From contig JAUVIG010000113.1 of assembly GCA_030592825.1 (NCBI GenBank), positions 1-9,675 of the forward strand: a stretch of 9,675 nucleotides of DNA, in the 5' to 3' direction. This DNA is from Chlorobiota bacterium. GTDB lineage: Bacteria > Bacteroidota > Bacteroidia > Bacteroidales > JAADGE01. Position numbers and translations under genes: made by a program. Shown here piece after piece: positions 1 to 6,869 of this stretch. Under the pieces are notes generated by a model that had not been told where the DNA came from, searched no databases, and worked only from the letters and a program-made list of their open reading frames with translations. The stretch's first letter is position 1. Each line of letters opens with the position of its first letter.

Positions 1-472
1 TACCGGGTTCATCAAGATCAGATAAGGAAAAAACAGGCCAAAGACCACAATAAAATCCCGCTTCCTCAAAAGTATCCTCCCATAAAGGAATAGTATAACC
101 TGTATAATCAGCCCAATAAATAGAGTCGGTATATTCATTCCAACCGGTAATCAATACAGAACGGTCAATAACCGGTATTTCTTCCGGATATGCCATATAT
201 GTAATGTAATTCCCCGGAGTTCCGGAGTTTATCGGTTCAATCCTGTCATTATATGTTCCTTCCCGTATAATAACAGTATCACCGGCTTGCAGTACGGTAT
301 TTGCTTTAGCGATAGTTTCCCATGGTTCAACCAATGTTCCGGGATTGTTATCATCACCCCATGTAGCAACATAATATGTATCTGCATAAATTGGATTAAA
401 ACTGATAAATAATCCCATAACAGAAAATACTACGGTAAAAATATAATTGAATATTTTCTTCTTTATTTCCAT
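1..472 (-). CDS. Secreted right-handed beta-helix (pectate-lyase-like fold) protein, 5' part only
   Basis: The frame opens with ATG at 472 and stays open for 157 codons to the left edge, so the C-terminal part lies outside the window. Residues 1-30 form a typical signal peptide: a lysine-rich start (MEIKKK), a hydrophobic core and a probable cleavage after NPIYA. The mature start reads DTYYVATWGDDNNPGT, then PWETIAKA and AGDTVIIREGTY. This is the classic opening of extracellular parallel beta-helix proteins (DUF1565, pectate lyase-like or right-handed beta-helix families), in which 'YVA..GdD.NPGT...PW.TI.kA....GDTV.i..GtY' forms the first coils. Such proteins are exported and often carry a C-terminal sorting domain in Bacteroidota, but that end is not visible. 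Enzymatic activity cannot be judged because catalytic residues lie further on; it could be a lyase or only an adhesin or structural protein. The assignment to the fold is firm and the function is not. Confidence 0.82.
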   Translation of the reverse strand, partial: MEIKKKIFNYIFTVVFSVMGLFISFNPIYADTYYVATWGDDNNPGTLVEPWETIAKANTVLQAGDTVIIREGTYNDRIEPINSGTPGNYITYMAYPEEIPVIDRSVLITGWNEYTDSIYWADYTGYTIPLWEDTFEEAGFYCGLWPVFSLSDLDEPG

Positions 473-492
473 AGTTTTATTCTTTTTATTTT

Positions 493-515
493 AAAAGCCA
501 AATTGAAAATTTGGC
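493..515 (-). terminator. Hairpin plus T-run after the HigA remnant
   Basis: On the minus strand GCCAAATT and AATTTGGC form a perfect 8-bp stem around a 3-nt loop (497-515), followed directly by TTTT. It begins 9 nt after the stop of the antitoxin remnant and sits just ahead of the beta-helix gene start, so it would separate the two. The stem is AT-rich, so termination strength is uncertain. Confidence 0.5.
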
Positions 516-524
516 GGTCTCTAT

Positions 525-745
525 TCAATTCTGTATTCTTTCTAATTTTCTTATCATTTCAACAGTTAATCTTTTCTTTCTGCTCAATATTTCTGATACT
601 CTGCTTTTGCCCCCAATTATGCCAACTAAATCTTTTTGCTTTATTATGTGTCAGCTTCATCGCTTTCATTTATGTCAAGTAATGCATCAAAGATTATTTC
701 AAGTCTTTTTAGGGCTTTTCTGTATTCTGTTTCTGTTTTGAATTT
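525..745 (-). pseudogene. Decayed HigA-type antitoxin (XRE helix-turn-helix) remnant
   Basis: Two pieces of one antitoxin family lie in different frames. The first (745-647) reads KTETEYRKALKRLEIIFDA, then ESDEAD and a stop; this matches the N-terminal helix of HigA-like antitoxins (COG5499). The second (644-525) reads KQKDLVGIIGGKSRVSEIL, then SRKKRLTVEMIRKLERIQN and a stop; this is the family's helix-turn-helix with its hallmark 'GskSrVSEiL..kr.Lt..MIrkL'. Relative to intact members of about 110-130 aa, the middle segment (the region that normally reads like 'DPIEAIKFRMEQ') is missing, the frame shifts by one, no start codon precedes the first piece, and the end is cut before the usual 'lgIP' tail. 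No HigB-like toxin is visible beside it. The protein is therefore not made as such. The family call comes from remembered consensus, not from a search. Confidence 0.72.
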
Positions 746-1116
746 TTATAACTAAAACCAAATAATCCGAGTAGAACAAGCTGAAGTATCCACGTTGGTA
801 TCATTTTGTTTATACTAATACTTCCGTTTACAATTGCAAAGATTTCTACAACAATAAACCCTATTATAACTAAAGTAGTAAGAAAGGCAATAAATCTTCT
901 TTCCAATGGTTTTTTGTAAGCCCATATTAGAAGTAATGTCCATCCGAACATTAATGAAGCACCATACCCTATTGCAAAGAAATAATTATCGTTGAACTGA
1001 TCGAACCCCCACATAAATTTAGCCATAGGCCGATAAAGCATTGGAACTAAGGCTAATGCATCAGTTATTATCCCCGCAAGAAATGTAATTTTTAACCATC
1101 TTATTTGATTGTTCAT
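709..1116 (-). CDS. Small four-helix integral membrane protein, function unknown
   Basis: This 135-residue protein starts at ATG 1116. Hydrophobic segments at about residues 6-27, 44-66, 74-97 and 105-123 predict four membrane helices. It resembles a widespread but uncharacterised group of short membrane proteins whose members read like 'MN.q.RWL+i....gi..DalaA..ML.P', then 'GyGASLMfGWTlLLiWA.+KPlERR' and 'KmIP.WilQ'; I know no function for them. The last 11 or so residues (SKQKQNTEKP end) are translated out of frame from the beginning of the HigA remnant, so the native C-terminus has probably been replaced by read-through into foreign sequence after a deletion. The membrane core appears complete. 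AGGAAGGA lies about 20 nt before the start, too far to be a normal ribosome site; weak leader signals are usual in Bacteroidota. Confidence 0.75.
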   Translation of the reverse strand: MNNQIRWLKITFLAGIITDALALVPMLYRPMAKFMWGFDQFNDNYFFAIGYGASLMFGWTLLLIWAYKKPLERRFIAFLTTLVIIGFIVVEIFAIVNGSISINKMIPTWILQLVLLGLFGFSYKNSKQKQNTEKP

Positions 1117-1178
1117 AATTTGATTGTTTATAATTTAATCCTTCCTAAATATATAATTTCTGACACTGCAATTTCACA

Positions 1179-1412
1179 GTATAGTAGAGCCTGATAGTCT
1201 AATCTAATAATTCACAAATATTCGAAATTAGTTAAGACTATCAGTACCCCCTTCATCAAACCGTACATGAAGTTTTCTCCGTCAGCCTGACGGATTTGAA
1301 GCCATCGCCTGTACAACGACTTCGGTGGTCATTCCGAAGAATTTCGGAACTCCACCATCTTGATTACAGCATGCAGTAATTTAGTATTGCCAATTACTGC
1401 TTCTCGGCACAC
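1179..1412 (-). mobile_element. ORF-less group II intron-like remnant, copy 1
   Basis: Read on the minus strand the element starts GTGTGCC, the 5' consensus of group II introns, and ends after GGCTCTACTATAC. Near the 3' end CATGTACGGTTTGATG followed by AAGGGGG resembles the 3' strand of intron domain V and its linker. It is followed by an imperfect hairpin whose arms are CTGATAGTCT and AGACTATCAG, in the position of domain VI. The interior folds into a 9-bp stem (GCAGTAATT/AATTACTGC) and a compound stem of GGTGG...CCACC enclosing TTCCGAA/TTCGGAA. No reverse transcriptase is present, and I cannot see the 5' strand of a proper domain V, so self-splicing is unlikely. About 100 nt at the 3' end match the copy at 2334-2605. 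The intron assignment rests on these landmarks only. Confidence 0.5.
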
Positions 1413-1422
1413 AAAAAAGGGT

Positions 1423-1569
1423 AAGGGCTAAATCCGCAAATACTTTAAGTTATAAAAGTAGCAAAATTTTTGGGTTTTTAACCTCTTAAATTATTTGTAA
1501 AAGCAAAATCGCAAAGATTTTGCGGTGTTTATTACTTGTTGCTACTTATCAGATTTGTAATTTGCCCTT
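1423..1569. repeat. 147-bp interrupted palindrome
   Basis: The outer arms AAGGGC (1423-1428) and GCCCTT (1564-1569) continue inward as an imperfect inverted repeat with AAAT/ATTT and CAAAT/ATTTG matches, then a perfect AGTAGCAA (1457-1464) against TTGCTACT (1539-1546). Nested inside is the hairpin at 1503-1523. On the minus strand the structure is followed by ACCCTTTTTT, and the intron-like remnant begins directly after that T-run. It may be a large terminator, a foldback element or the target of the intron. Confidence 0.5.
1499..1523 (-). terminator. Hairpin with T-run downstream of the lipoprotein gene
   Basis: On the minus strand GCAAAATC and GATTTTGC pair perfectly over 8 bp around the loop TTTGC, followed by TTTT. 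It lies 77 nt after the stop of the lipoprotein gene and within the larger palindrome. It shares its leader (AATAAACACCG) and layout with hairpins after clpX and after the HigA remnant. Confidence 0.45.
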
Positions 1570-1600
1570 GTTTTTTATATATATTTGTTAGGTTTAGTTA

Positions 1601-2320
1601 TCAATCTCTTGTCATTACTTCCAAATCTTTAACTTTAATCCATTTACCATTTACTTCTTTTATCAAAGTCTTATATATTTCATTCCTATCTTCATATTTT
1701 ATACAGGCTTCATTTGTTTTCTTTTTGTTATATATTATTTCTCTAATTAGTGGAGAAGTTTCAAGAAAAGCAGGATGACCTGACCTTAAAAATCCACTTA
1801 AATGAATAAAGCTTCCAACTCCCAATTTGTCAGCTATAATTGGTAATTGTTTTTTGTAATCTCCTGTATAATATAACGGTTGAGTATTTTCAAGTGAAAT
1901 ACGTGGTCTAAAATTATTTATTCTCTTTTTTTTAAGATTGTGGTAAAATGCTTCATAATATTTTCCGTAAATACTATCAGCAGTACCAACAATTATAGAG
2001 TTTGGAACTATTATATACTTTGCAGAAACTTTGTTAATATTAAACCCAATGTATGTAGTATCAAGAAATAAACTTTCATAAGTGTGATAAGCCATTTTTT
2101 CAAGACTGTCAAGTTGTGAGAATTCATCTTCTAAAATTTGGTTTGAACTTTCAGCCCATTTGGAAAAAAAGAAGTCCACAATTTTATATTCATCATTTTT
2201 TGGTATTTTCTGATAGTTTGGTCTGTATATCGGAATAATTTCTGCATATTCATATACAGGTTGATTTGTTTTACAACTAAATAGCAGAATGACTATAAAT
2301 ATTATATATGCTTTTTTCAT
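1601..2320 (-). CDS. Predicted lipoprotein of unknown function
   Basis: The 239-residue protein starts at ATG 2320. Its N-terminus is a signal peptidase II signal: two lysines after Met, a hydrophobic stretch and the lipobox LFSC with the lipidated cysteine at residue 16. After cleavage it would be anchored to the inner or outer membrane facing the periplasm, or exposed on the surface. The mature part is soluble, charged and tyrosine-rich, with no further membrane segment and no motif I recognise; a mid-region reads AKYIIVPNSIIVGTADSIY and a later one LGVGSFIHLSGFLRSG. It stands alone, flanked on both sides by intron-like remnants (3' end to the left, start 14 nt from the remnant at right), so no operon partner points to its role. 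Codon usage is as AT-rich as its neighbours. Confidence 0.75.
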   Translation of the reverse strand: MKKAYIIFIVILLFSCKTNQPVYEYAEIIPIYRPNYQKIPKNDEYKIVDFFFSKWAESSNQILEDEFSQLDSLEKMAYHTYESLFLDTTYIGFNINKVSAKYIIVPNSIIVGTADSIYGKYYEAFYHNLKKKRINNFRPRISLENTQPLYYTGDYKKQLPIIADKLGVGSFIHLSGFLRSGHPAFLETSPLIREIIYNKKKTNEACIKYEDRNEIYKTLIKEVNGKWIKVKDLEVMTRD

Positions 2321-2333
2321 TTCTTGTTAAACC

Positions 2334-2605
2334 GTAGAGTAGAGCCTGATAGCCTATTCAATTAATACACAAATATACTAAATTATATAGACTATCAGTA
2401 CCCCCTTCATCAAACCGTACATGAACTTTTCTCCGTCAGGCGGACTACTATGGGTTCACGCTTTCGCATTACGGCTTGATTATTTGAAAGAACGAAGCTT
2501 CAGCATCTTCCTCACGGAGTTATCTGTTCGTTTTTCTTCAGGGTGAACAGTCAATTGCCCTGACAGGATTTTCACCTGCCGGATTTCCACAGCATCGTGG
2601 CACAC
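2334..2605 (-). mobile_element. ORF-less group II intron-like remnant, copy 2
   Basis: On the minus strand it begins GTGTGCCACGATGCTGTGG, followed by CCGGCAGGTGAAAATCCTGT, which looks like the 5' domain I region of bacterial group II introns. A long interior follows (AAGCCGTAATGCGAAAGC can be seen), then CATGTACGGTTTGATG with AAGGGGG, a domain VI-like hairpin (CTGATAG arms) and the 3' end GGCTCTACTCTAC. There is no intron-encoded protein; a full element would be about 2 kb or more. The junction between the 5' part and GACGGAGAAAA suggests that the centre, with the 5' strand of domain V, was deleted. It lies 13 nt before the lipoprotein start and 43 nt after the upstream membrane protein gene. 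Family assignment is by landmark recognition only. Confidence 0.55.
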
Positions 2606-2609
2606 TAAC

Positions 2610-2636
2610 GGCTGAATAAGCCACGTTTTAATGTGG
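2610..2636 (-). terminator. Overlapping small hairpins at the 5' junction of intron-like copy 2
   Basis: Read on the minus strand, CCAC and GTGG bracket an 8-nt loop (2621-2636), and GGCT and AGCC bracket TATTC (2610-2622). They share two bases, so only one forms at a time. They lie 13-39 nt after the stop of the membrane protein gene, and the intron-like element begins 4 nt further on. No clear T-run follows, so a terminator function is only a suggestion. Confidence 0.28.
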
Positions 2637-2648
2637 TTTATTTATATA

Positions 2649-3245
2649 TTAACTGCTGGCTTTTATTCTTAATTTTATAAAAAACACTAATCCAAGTGAA
2701 TATGAAATAACAAATACCAATTGTAATAAATTTCTTAAATTATCATCAGATAAACCACCAACATTTATAACACTTATAGCTATCAAAAATACTGACAAGA
2801 AAAAAAAAGTTATAAACATAGATATAACAAAACCTTTTAGTGGTCTTATAAAATCAACTTCTTCTTTCTTTAATTTCAAAACTTTAACACCAAAAACCAA
2901 AAAAACTATCAATTCTGTAATGTCAATAATTGTATCAATGATAGGCGGAATAATAATACCAATAATTGTAAATACTTTTAAAAAGTAAATTATTATTCCA
3001 ATTCCAATTAGTATAAATATAATTTCATTAATATTTGAGATTAGATGAAACTTAAAAAAATTTGTTATCGAATAATAAAAAAATATAGCTGATAAAGTGA
3101 CTAATAAAGTTAAAAATGATTCATTTAATTCATTAAACCAATTTATATCTTTTAATAATATGACTCCAAAACCAACTTCTAAAAAATAGAACAGGATGAA
3201 AGATGAAGTCAAGATACCTACTGATGTTATTCTATTCATTTGCAA
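2649..3245 (-). CDS. Six-helix integral membrane protein, function unknown
   Basis: The protein has 198 residues from the ATG at 3245, or 196 from the ATG two codons later (MQMN); the sequence does not decide between them. It is almost wholly hydrophobic, with likely membrane helices at about residues 7-31, 43-60, 74-97, 100-122, 137-160 and 170-191. A short charged loop (KLKKEEVDFIRPLKG) follows the fourth helix and the tail is basic (KLRIKASS). Membrane helices 3 and 4 are very Ile-rich (IIFILIGIGIIIYFLK). I recognise no family motif, no transporter signature and no catalytic residues. It lies between clpX and an intron-like remnant on the same strand, 145 nt upstream of nothing recognisable, and looks like an orphan accessory gene. 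Its low complexity makes distant homology guesses unsafe. Confidence 0.65.
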   Translation of the reverse strand: MQMNRITSVGILTSSFILFYFLEVGFGVILLKDINWFNELNESFLTLLVTLSAIFFYYSITNFFKFHLISNINEIIFILIGIGIIIYFLKVFTIIGIIIPPIIDTIIDITELIVFLVFGVKVLKLKKEEVDFIRPLKGFVISMFITFFFLSVFLIAISVINVGGLSDDNLRNLLQLVFVISYSLGLVFFIKLRIKASS

Positions 3246-3359
3246 TAAAGTAAGTTTTTGTTGCAGTTTACATCTGTGTTAACGTAACTCAAAAATTTTA
3301 TTACTGATATATCTGCATTGTGCGAACTGTAATTTATTTTTTTATAAGTTGCTGTTATT

Positions 3360-3376
3360 AATTTGCTTTGCAAATT
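3360..3376 (-). terminator. AT-rich hairpin 14 nt after clpX
   Basis: AATTTGC and GCAAATT form a perfect 7-bp stem around a 3-nt loop, shortly after the clpX stop codon (3391). A T-run is missing on the minus strand, so it is a weak terminator candidate. It shares the leader AATAAACCTCCG with the hairpins at 497-515 and 1503-1523. The rest of the gap to the next gene (3246-3359) shows nothing I can name. Confidence 0.35.
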
Positions 3377-3390
3377 TCGGAGGTTTATTT

Positions 3391-4614
3391 TCAGGCAACT
3401 TTCAGCTTCTGAATATCAGCTTTTTCAAGTTTTGATTTTGCGTATTTTAAAGAAACAGTAAACTCTTTTATTTCTTTTGAAGGAAGTTCAAACATAGCAT
3501 CGGTCATAACGGTTTCGCATATTGATCTTAAACCTCTTGCACCAATTTTATATTCAATTGCTTTGTCAACTATATATTCAAAAACATCCTCCTCAATTTC
3601 TAATTTAATATCATCTATTTCAAATAATTTGATGTATTGTTTAACAATTGAGTTTTTGGGTTCTGTTAAAATTAGTCTTAACACTTTTCTGTCAAGCGGA
3701 TTAAGATGGGTTAATACAGGTAAACGACCGATGATTTCAGGTATTAGTCCGAAAGCTTTCATATCCTGTGGTGCAACATATTGCAAGAAGTTTTCTTTAT
3801 CAAACTTTTCTCTTTCGGTTTTATCAAATCCTACAACTTGTGTATTTAATCGTCGGGCAATTTTCTTTTCTATTCCGTCGAATGCGCCTCCGGCAATAAA
3901 TAATATGTTTTTTGTATTAACAGGAATAAGATTTTGTTCAGGATGCTTTCTTCCTCCTTTTGGCGGTACACTTACAATGGAGCCTTCCAGAAGTTTCAGT
4001 AAACCTTGTTGTACACCTTCACCGGAAACATCTCTGGTTATTGAAGGGTTATCGCTTTTTCTTGCGATCTTATCTATCTCATCAATAAATACGATTCCTT
4101 GTTCTGCCAATTCTACATTAAAATCGGCAACTTGCAGTAATCTTGTCAAAAGACTTTCAATATCTTCACCAACATAACCGGCTTCCGTTAAAACTGTTGC
4201 ATCAACAATGGTAAAAGGTACTTGCAACATCTTTGCTATAGTTTTGGCAAGAAGGGTTTTTCCTGTTCCGGTCTCTCCCACCATCACAATATTTGACTTA
4301 TCTATCTCAACTTCATCTTGACCTGCTTCCGGAACCGATAATCTTTTATAATGATTGTAAACAGCAACAGACAGAACCTTTTTAGCTTCTTCCTGACCAA
4401 TGACATATTGATCCAGAAATTTTTTAATTTCAACAGGTTTTTTAAGTTGAACACTATTAATATCAAACTTGTTATTCTTTTTTTTGTCCTTATTCTCTTC
4501 CTCTACAATCTCATAAGCTCTGCTTGTACATTCGTCACAAATGAATCCCGTAGCTCCTGAAATTAAGAAATCAACTTCACTTCTTTTCCTTTCACAAAAT
4601 GAACATTTATCCAT
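3391..4614 (-). CDS. clpX: ATP-dependent Clp protease ATP-binding subunit ClpX
   Basis: ClpX is the cytosolic hexameric AAA+ unfoldase that recognises tagged or damaged proteins, unfolds them with ATP and threads them into ClpP. All landmarks are present in the 407 residues. There is an N-terminal C4 zinc-binding domain (Cys4, Cys7, Cys26, Cys29), and Walker A GETGTGKT at 113-120. Pore-1 loop GYVG is at 146-149, Walker B with IDEID follows near 177-181, and the RKH pore loop is at 222-224. The ClpP-docking loop reads VGF (261-263) instead of the enterobacterial IGF. The arginine-finger segment GRLP is at 296-299, and sensor 2 GARGLRS ends the ATPase core, with Arg360. Length is normal for Bacteroidota. 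It starts 38 nt after the clpP stop, with no terminator between, so it is most likely co-transcribed with clpP and tig; a hairpin follows its stop. No degradation of key residues is seen. Confidence 0.98.
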   Translation of the reverse strand: MDKCSFCERKRSEVDFLISGATGFICDECTSRAYEIVEEENKDKKKNNKFDINSVQLKKPVEIKKFLDQYVIGQEEAKKVLSVAVYNHYKRLSVPEAGQDEVEIDKSNIVMVGETGTGKTLLAKTIAKMLQVPFTIVDATVLTEAGYVGEDIESLLTRLLQVADFNVELAEQGIVFIDEIDKIARKSDNPSITRDVSGEGVQQGLLKLLEGSIVSVPPKGGRKHPEQNLIPVNTKNILFIAGGAFDGIEKKIARRLNTQVVGFDKTEREKFDKENFLQYVAPQDMKAFGLIPEIIGRLPVLTHLNPLDRKVLRLILTEPKNSIVKQYIKLFEIDDIKLEIEEDVFEYIVDKAIEYKIGARGLRSICETVMTDAMFELPSKEIKEFTVSLKYAKSKLEKADIQKLKVA

Positions 4615-4652
4615 TTTTTTAAGTTTTTATTCTTCAATAACAGCAAATAAAA

Positions 4653-5327
4653 TTACTTTTTCTCATTAGTTAAAACTTTGTCAATCATACCGTATTTCTT
4701 TGCTTCTTCAGATCTCATCCAATAATCTCTGTCAGAATCTTTTTCAATTTGCTTGAAAGTTTTACCGGTATGGCTTGCAATAACTTTATATAATTCGTCT
4801 TTCAATTTTTTTATCTCATTAAAAGTAATTTCAATATCAGACACTTGTCCTTGTACGCCACCCATTGGTTGATGAATCATAATACGAGAATGTTTTAATG
4901 CTGAACGTTTTCCTTTTTCACCGGCAGCAAGTAAAACCGCAGCCATTGATGCTGCAATCCCTGTACAAGTTGTAGAAACATCCGAACTGATGTATTGCAT
5001 AGTGTCATAAATCCCCAGTCCGGCATAAACACCGCCACCCGGTGAATTTATATATATTTGCACATCTTTTGAAGGATCAGAAGATTCCAAGAATAATAAT
5101 TGTGCTTGAATGATATTTGCAACATAATCATCAATTGGTAATCCGAGAAAAATTATTCTGTCCATCATCAATCTTGAGAAAACATCCATTTGAGCAACAT
5201 TCAATTGACGCTCTTCAATAATTGTAGGAGAAATATAACTGCTTTGTACCGCTTGATAATATTTGTGAAGGTTTAAACTGCTTATCCCTTTATGCTTTGT
5301 TGCATATTTATTAAATTCAGTATTCAT
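4653..5327 (-). CDS. clpP: ATP-dependent Clp protease proteolytic subunit ClpP
   Basis: ClpP is the serine peptidase that assembles as two stacked heptamers and degrades proteins fed to it by ClpX (and ClpA/C where present) in the cytosol. The 224-residue protein carries the full catalytic triad: Ser127 in GIAASMAAVLLAAG, His152 in IHQPMGG and Asp201 in SDRDYW. The spacing of 25 and 49 residues between them equals that of E. coli ClpP (97/122/171). The oxyanion region SPGGGVYAGLGIYD (95-108) is also intact. About 30 residues before the conserved core probably include a processed propeptide, as in relatives. The gene lies 104 nt downstream of tig and 38 nt upstream of clpX. The tig-clpP gap contains the 12-bp palindrome GTTTAATTAAAC (5372-5383), which could hold an internal promoter or operator, but nothing proves it. 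Confidence 0.98.
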   Translation of the reverse strand: MNTEFNKYATKHKGISSLNLHKYYQAVQSSYISPTIIEERQLNVAQMDVFSRLMMDRIIFLGLPIDDYVANIIQAQLLFLESSDPSKDVQIYINSPGGGVYAGLGIYDTMQYISSDVSTTCTGIAASMAAVLLAAGEKGKRSALKHSRIMIHQPMGGVQGQVSDIEITFNEIKKLKDELYKVIASHTGKTFKQIEKDSDRDYWMRSEEAKKYGMIDKVLTNEKK

Positions 5328-5431
5328 AGGTATTTATTTTTTGTTTGTTATGCAATTTTTTAAAAAAACTTGTTTAATTAAACTATTTACAATTGTTCCT
5401 TAATGCATTGTTCAATCAATAATTATTAATA

Positions 5432-6805
5432 CTATTTTGATTCGCTTTGTTCATATAACTTTTTAAAATCATCTAAAGATATTGTTTTTTTCTTTAATTT
5501 AACTTGATCTTTAACAAAATATATCACCTTATTTTCTATTGCTCTTTCAGCAAATCTGCTTCTGTCTTCTTCTTTTTCAAGATTTTTATCAATGAATGAT
5601 GCCATTTGTTCTTCAGGAAGTGAATATAAAGGTAAACCATATTGCATAAATTGAGCTTCAGTAAATTTTCTTGATTCAGTTCTTAATTCTTCATCCGTAA
5701 CTTTAAAATCTTGCTCTTTTGCAATATGCCCTTTAATCAACTGCCATTGAGTATCTTTTTCAAATATCGGATATTCTTTTTCAAGTATTTCGTCGTTTAT
5801 TTTTTCTTCTCTGTCTGTTGCTTTTAACCATCTTTTCAGGAATTCGCCGGGAAGTTCAAGATTTGCTTTTTCAAGAAGAATATCTTTAGCATCTATTCCG
5901 AATCTGTAATCTGATTCATCTTTATAAACTTTTTCAAAATTAGATTTGATTTTTTCTCTATATCCTTCTTCAGATTTCACTGAATCTTTACCATACACTT
6001 TATCAAACAGTTCTTGATTGATTTCAGCAGGTATATAATTGGTTATCTCTGAAATTACAAACTGAAAATTCGGTTCAATTTCATCAACTTTTTCTTTATC
6101 AATTTTTAAGATTCCTGCAATTTCTGTATTATTAGGAAATGCTTTTTTAATATCAAAATTAACTGCATCTTTAATTCCGGCACCTGTAAATTTAGCCTTT
6201 TCTTTTTCATCTTTAATCACTTCAGTTGAAATCATTGTATCTTCAGAGAAAATACCTTCTTCAATCTTATTTCCTTGAGTATCAGTTTGAACTACATTAC
6301 CTTTTACATAAGAATTATCTCCTACAGTATCACTTTGTTCAGCTTTAGCAAACTGCTTTTTATGTTTTTCAATTTCTTCTTCCGTAAGTTTATCATCTAT
6401 TTTAATTCTGTAATAAGGTACAGAAATTTTCTCATCAATTGTTAAAGATATATCAGGTGCGAGAGCAATATCAAAAAGAAACTCATGTTCTTTTTCATTT
6501 TCAAGGTCAATTTGTTGTTGTTCTTCCGACGGAAGAGGTTGCCCCATAATATTCAGTTTCTCATCAATTAAAAAATTTGTCAAACTTTCTGAAACCAATT
6601 TATCAATCTCTTGTACAACAATTTGATTTCCGACCATTTTTTTTATTAATCCCATAGGAGCTTTTCCGGAGCGAAAACCTTTAATTTGGGCATTTTTTCT
6701 GTATTCCTTAAGTTCTTTGTCAACTTTAGGTTCATAATCTTCAGCAGTTATTTTTAGAGATATTACTGCATTTAAATCGTCCTTTTCTGTTTTGTTGATA
6801 TTCAT
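5432..6805 (-). CDS. tig: Trigger factor, ribosome-associated chaperone
   Basis: Trigger factor binds near the ribosome exit tunnel and shields nascent chains; many members also isomerise prolyl bonds. The N-terminal ribosome-binding domain (about residues 1-115) contains the signature loop IKGFRSGKAP at 41-50, the Gly-Phe-Arg-x-x-Lys contact to the ribosomal protein L23. Residues of about 145-250 occupy the position of the FKBP-type PPIase domain but look divergent, lacking the clear FKBP core seen in E. coli, so isomerase activity is doubtful. The rest forms the SurA-like C-terminal arm, rich in Lys and Glu and ending QSESK. Length is 457 aa against 432 in E. coli, usual for Bacteroidota. 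It is first in the probable tig-clpP-clpX operon, downstream of a tRNA with its own terminator. The ATG at 6805 has only an AT-rich leader and no Shine-Dalgarno sequence. Confidence 0.95.
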   Translation of the reverse strand: MNINKTEKDDLNAVISLKITAEDYEPKVDKELKEYRKNAQIKGFRSGKAPMGLIKKMVGNQIVVQEIDKLVSESLTNFLIDEKLNIMGQPLPSEEQQQIDLENEKEHEFLFDIALAPDISLTIDEKISVPYYRIKIDDKLTEEEIEKHKKQFAKAEQSDTVGDNSYVKGNVVQTDTQGNKIEEGIFSEDTMISTEVIKDEKEKAKFTGAGIKDAVNFDIKKAFPNNTEIAGILKIDKEKVDEIEPNFQFVISEITNYIPAEINQELFDKVYGKDSVKSEEGYREKIKSNFEKVYKDESDYRFGIDAKDILLEKANLELPGEFLKRWLKATDREEKINDEILEKEYPIFEKDTQWQLIKGHIAKEQDFKVTDEELRTESRKFTEAQFMQYGLPLYSLPEEQMASFIDKNLEKEEDRSRFAERAIENKVIYFVKDQVKLKKKTISLDDFKKLYEQSESK

Positions 6806-6869
6806 AAAAATATTTTATAATGTTTGTAAGTAATTATTTGGTTCTTTTATAATCTAAACAGATGTAATT

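Noticed and set aside
511..741. 76-codon plus-strand reading frame
   Set aside because: It is the complement of the HigA antitoxin relic, whose minus-strand reading has a clear family match.
1423..1569. Integron attC site
   Set aside because: The palindrome and same-strand small genes suggested it, but I find no paired RYYYAAC and GTTRRRY core sites at the arms and no integron integrase in the window.
1536..1778. 80-codon plus-strand reading frame
   Set aside because: It overlaps the end of the lipoprotein gene in antisense and shows only low-complexity hydrophobic sequence.
3563..4177. 204-codon plus-strand reading frame
   Set aside because: It is wholly antisense to the conserved ATPase core of clpX and Ser/Pro/Cys-rich as expected for a shadow frame.
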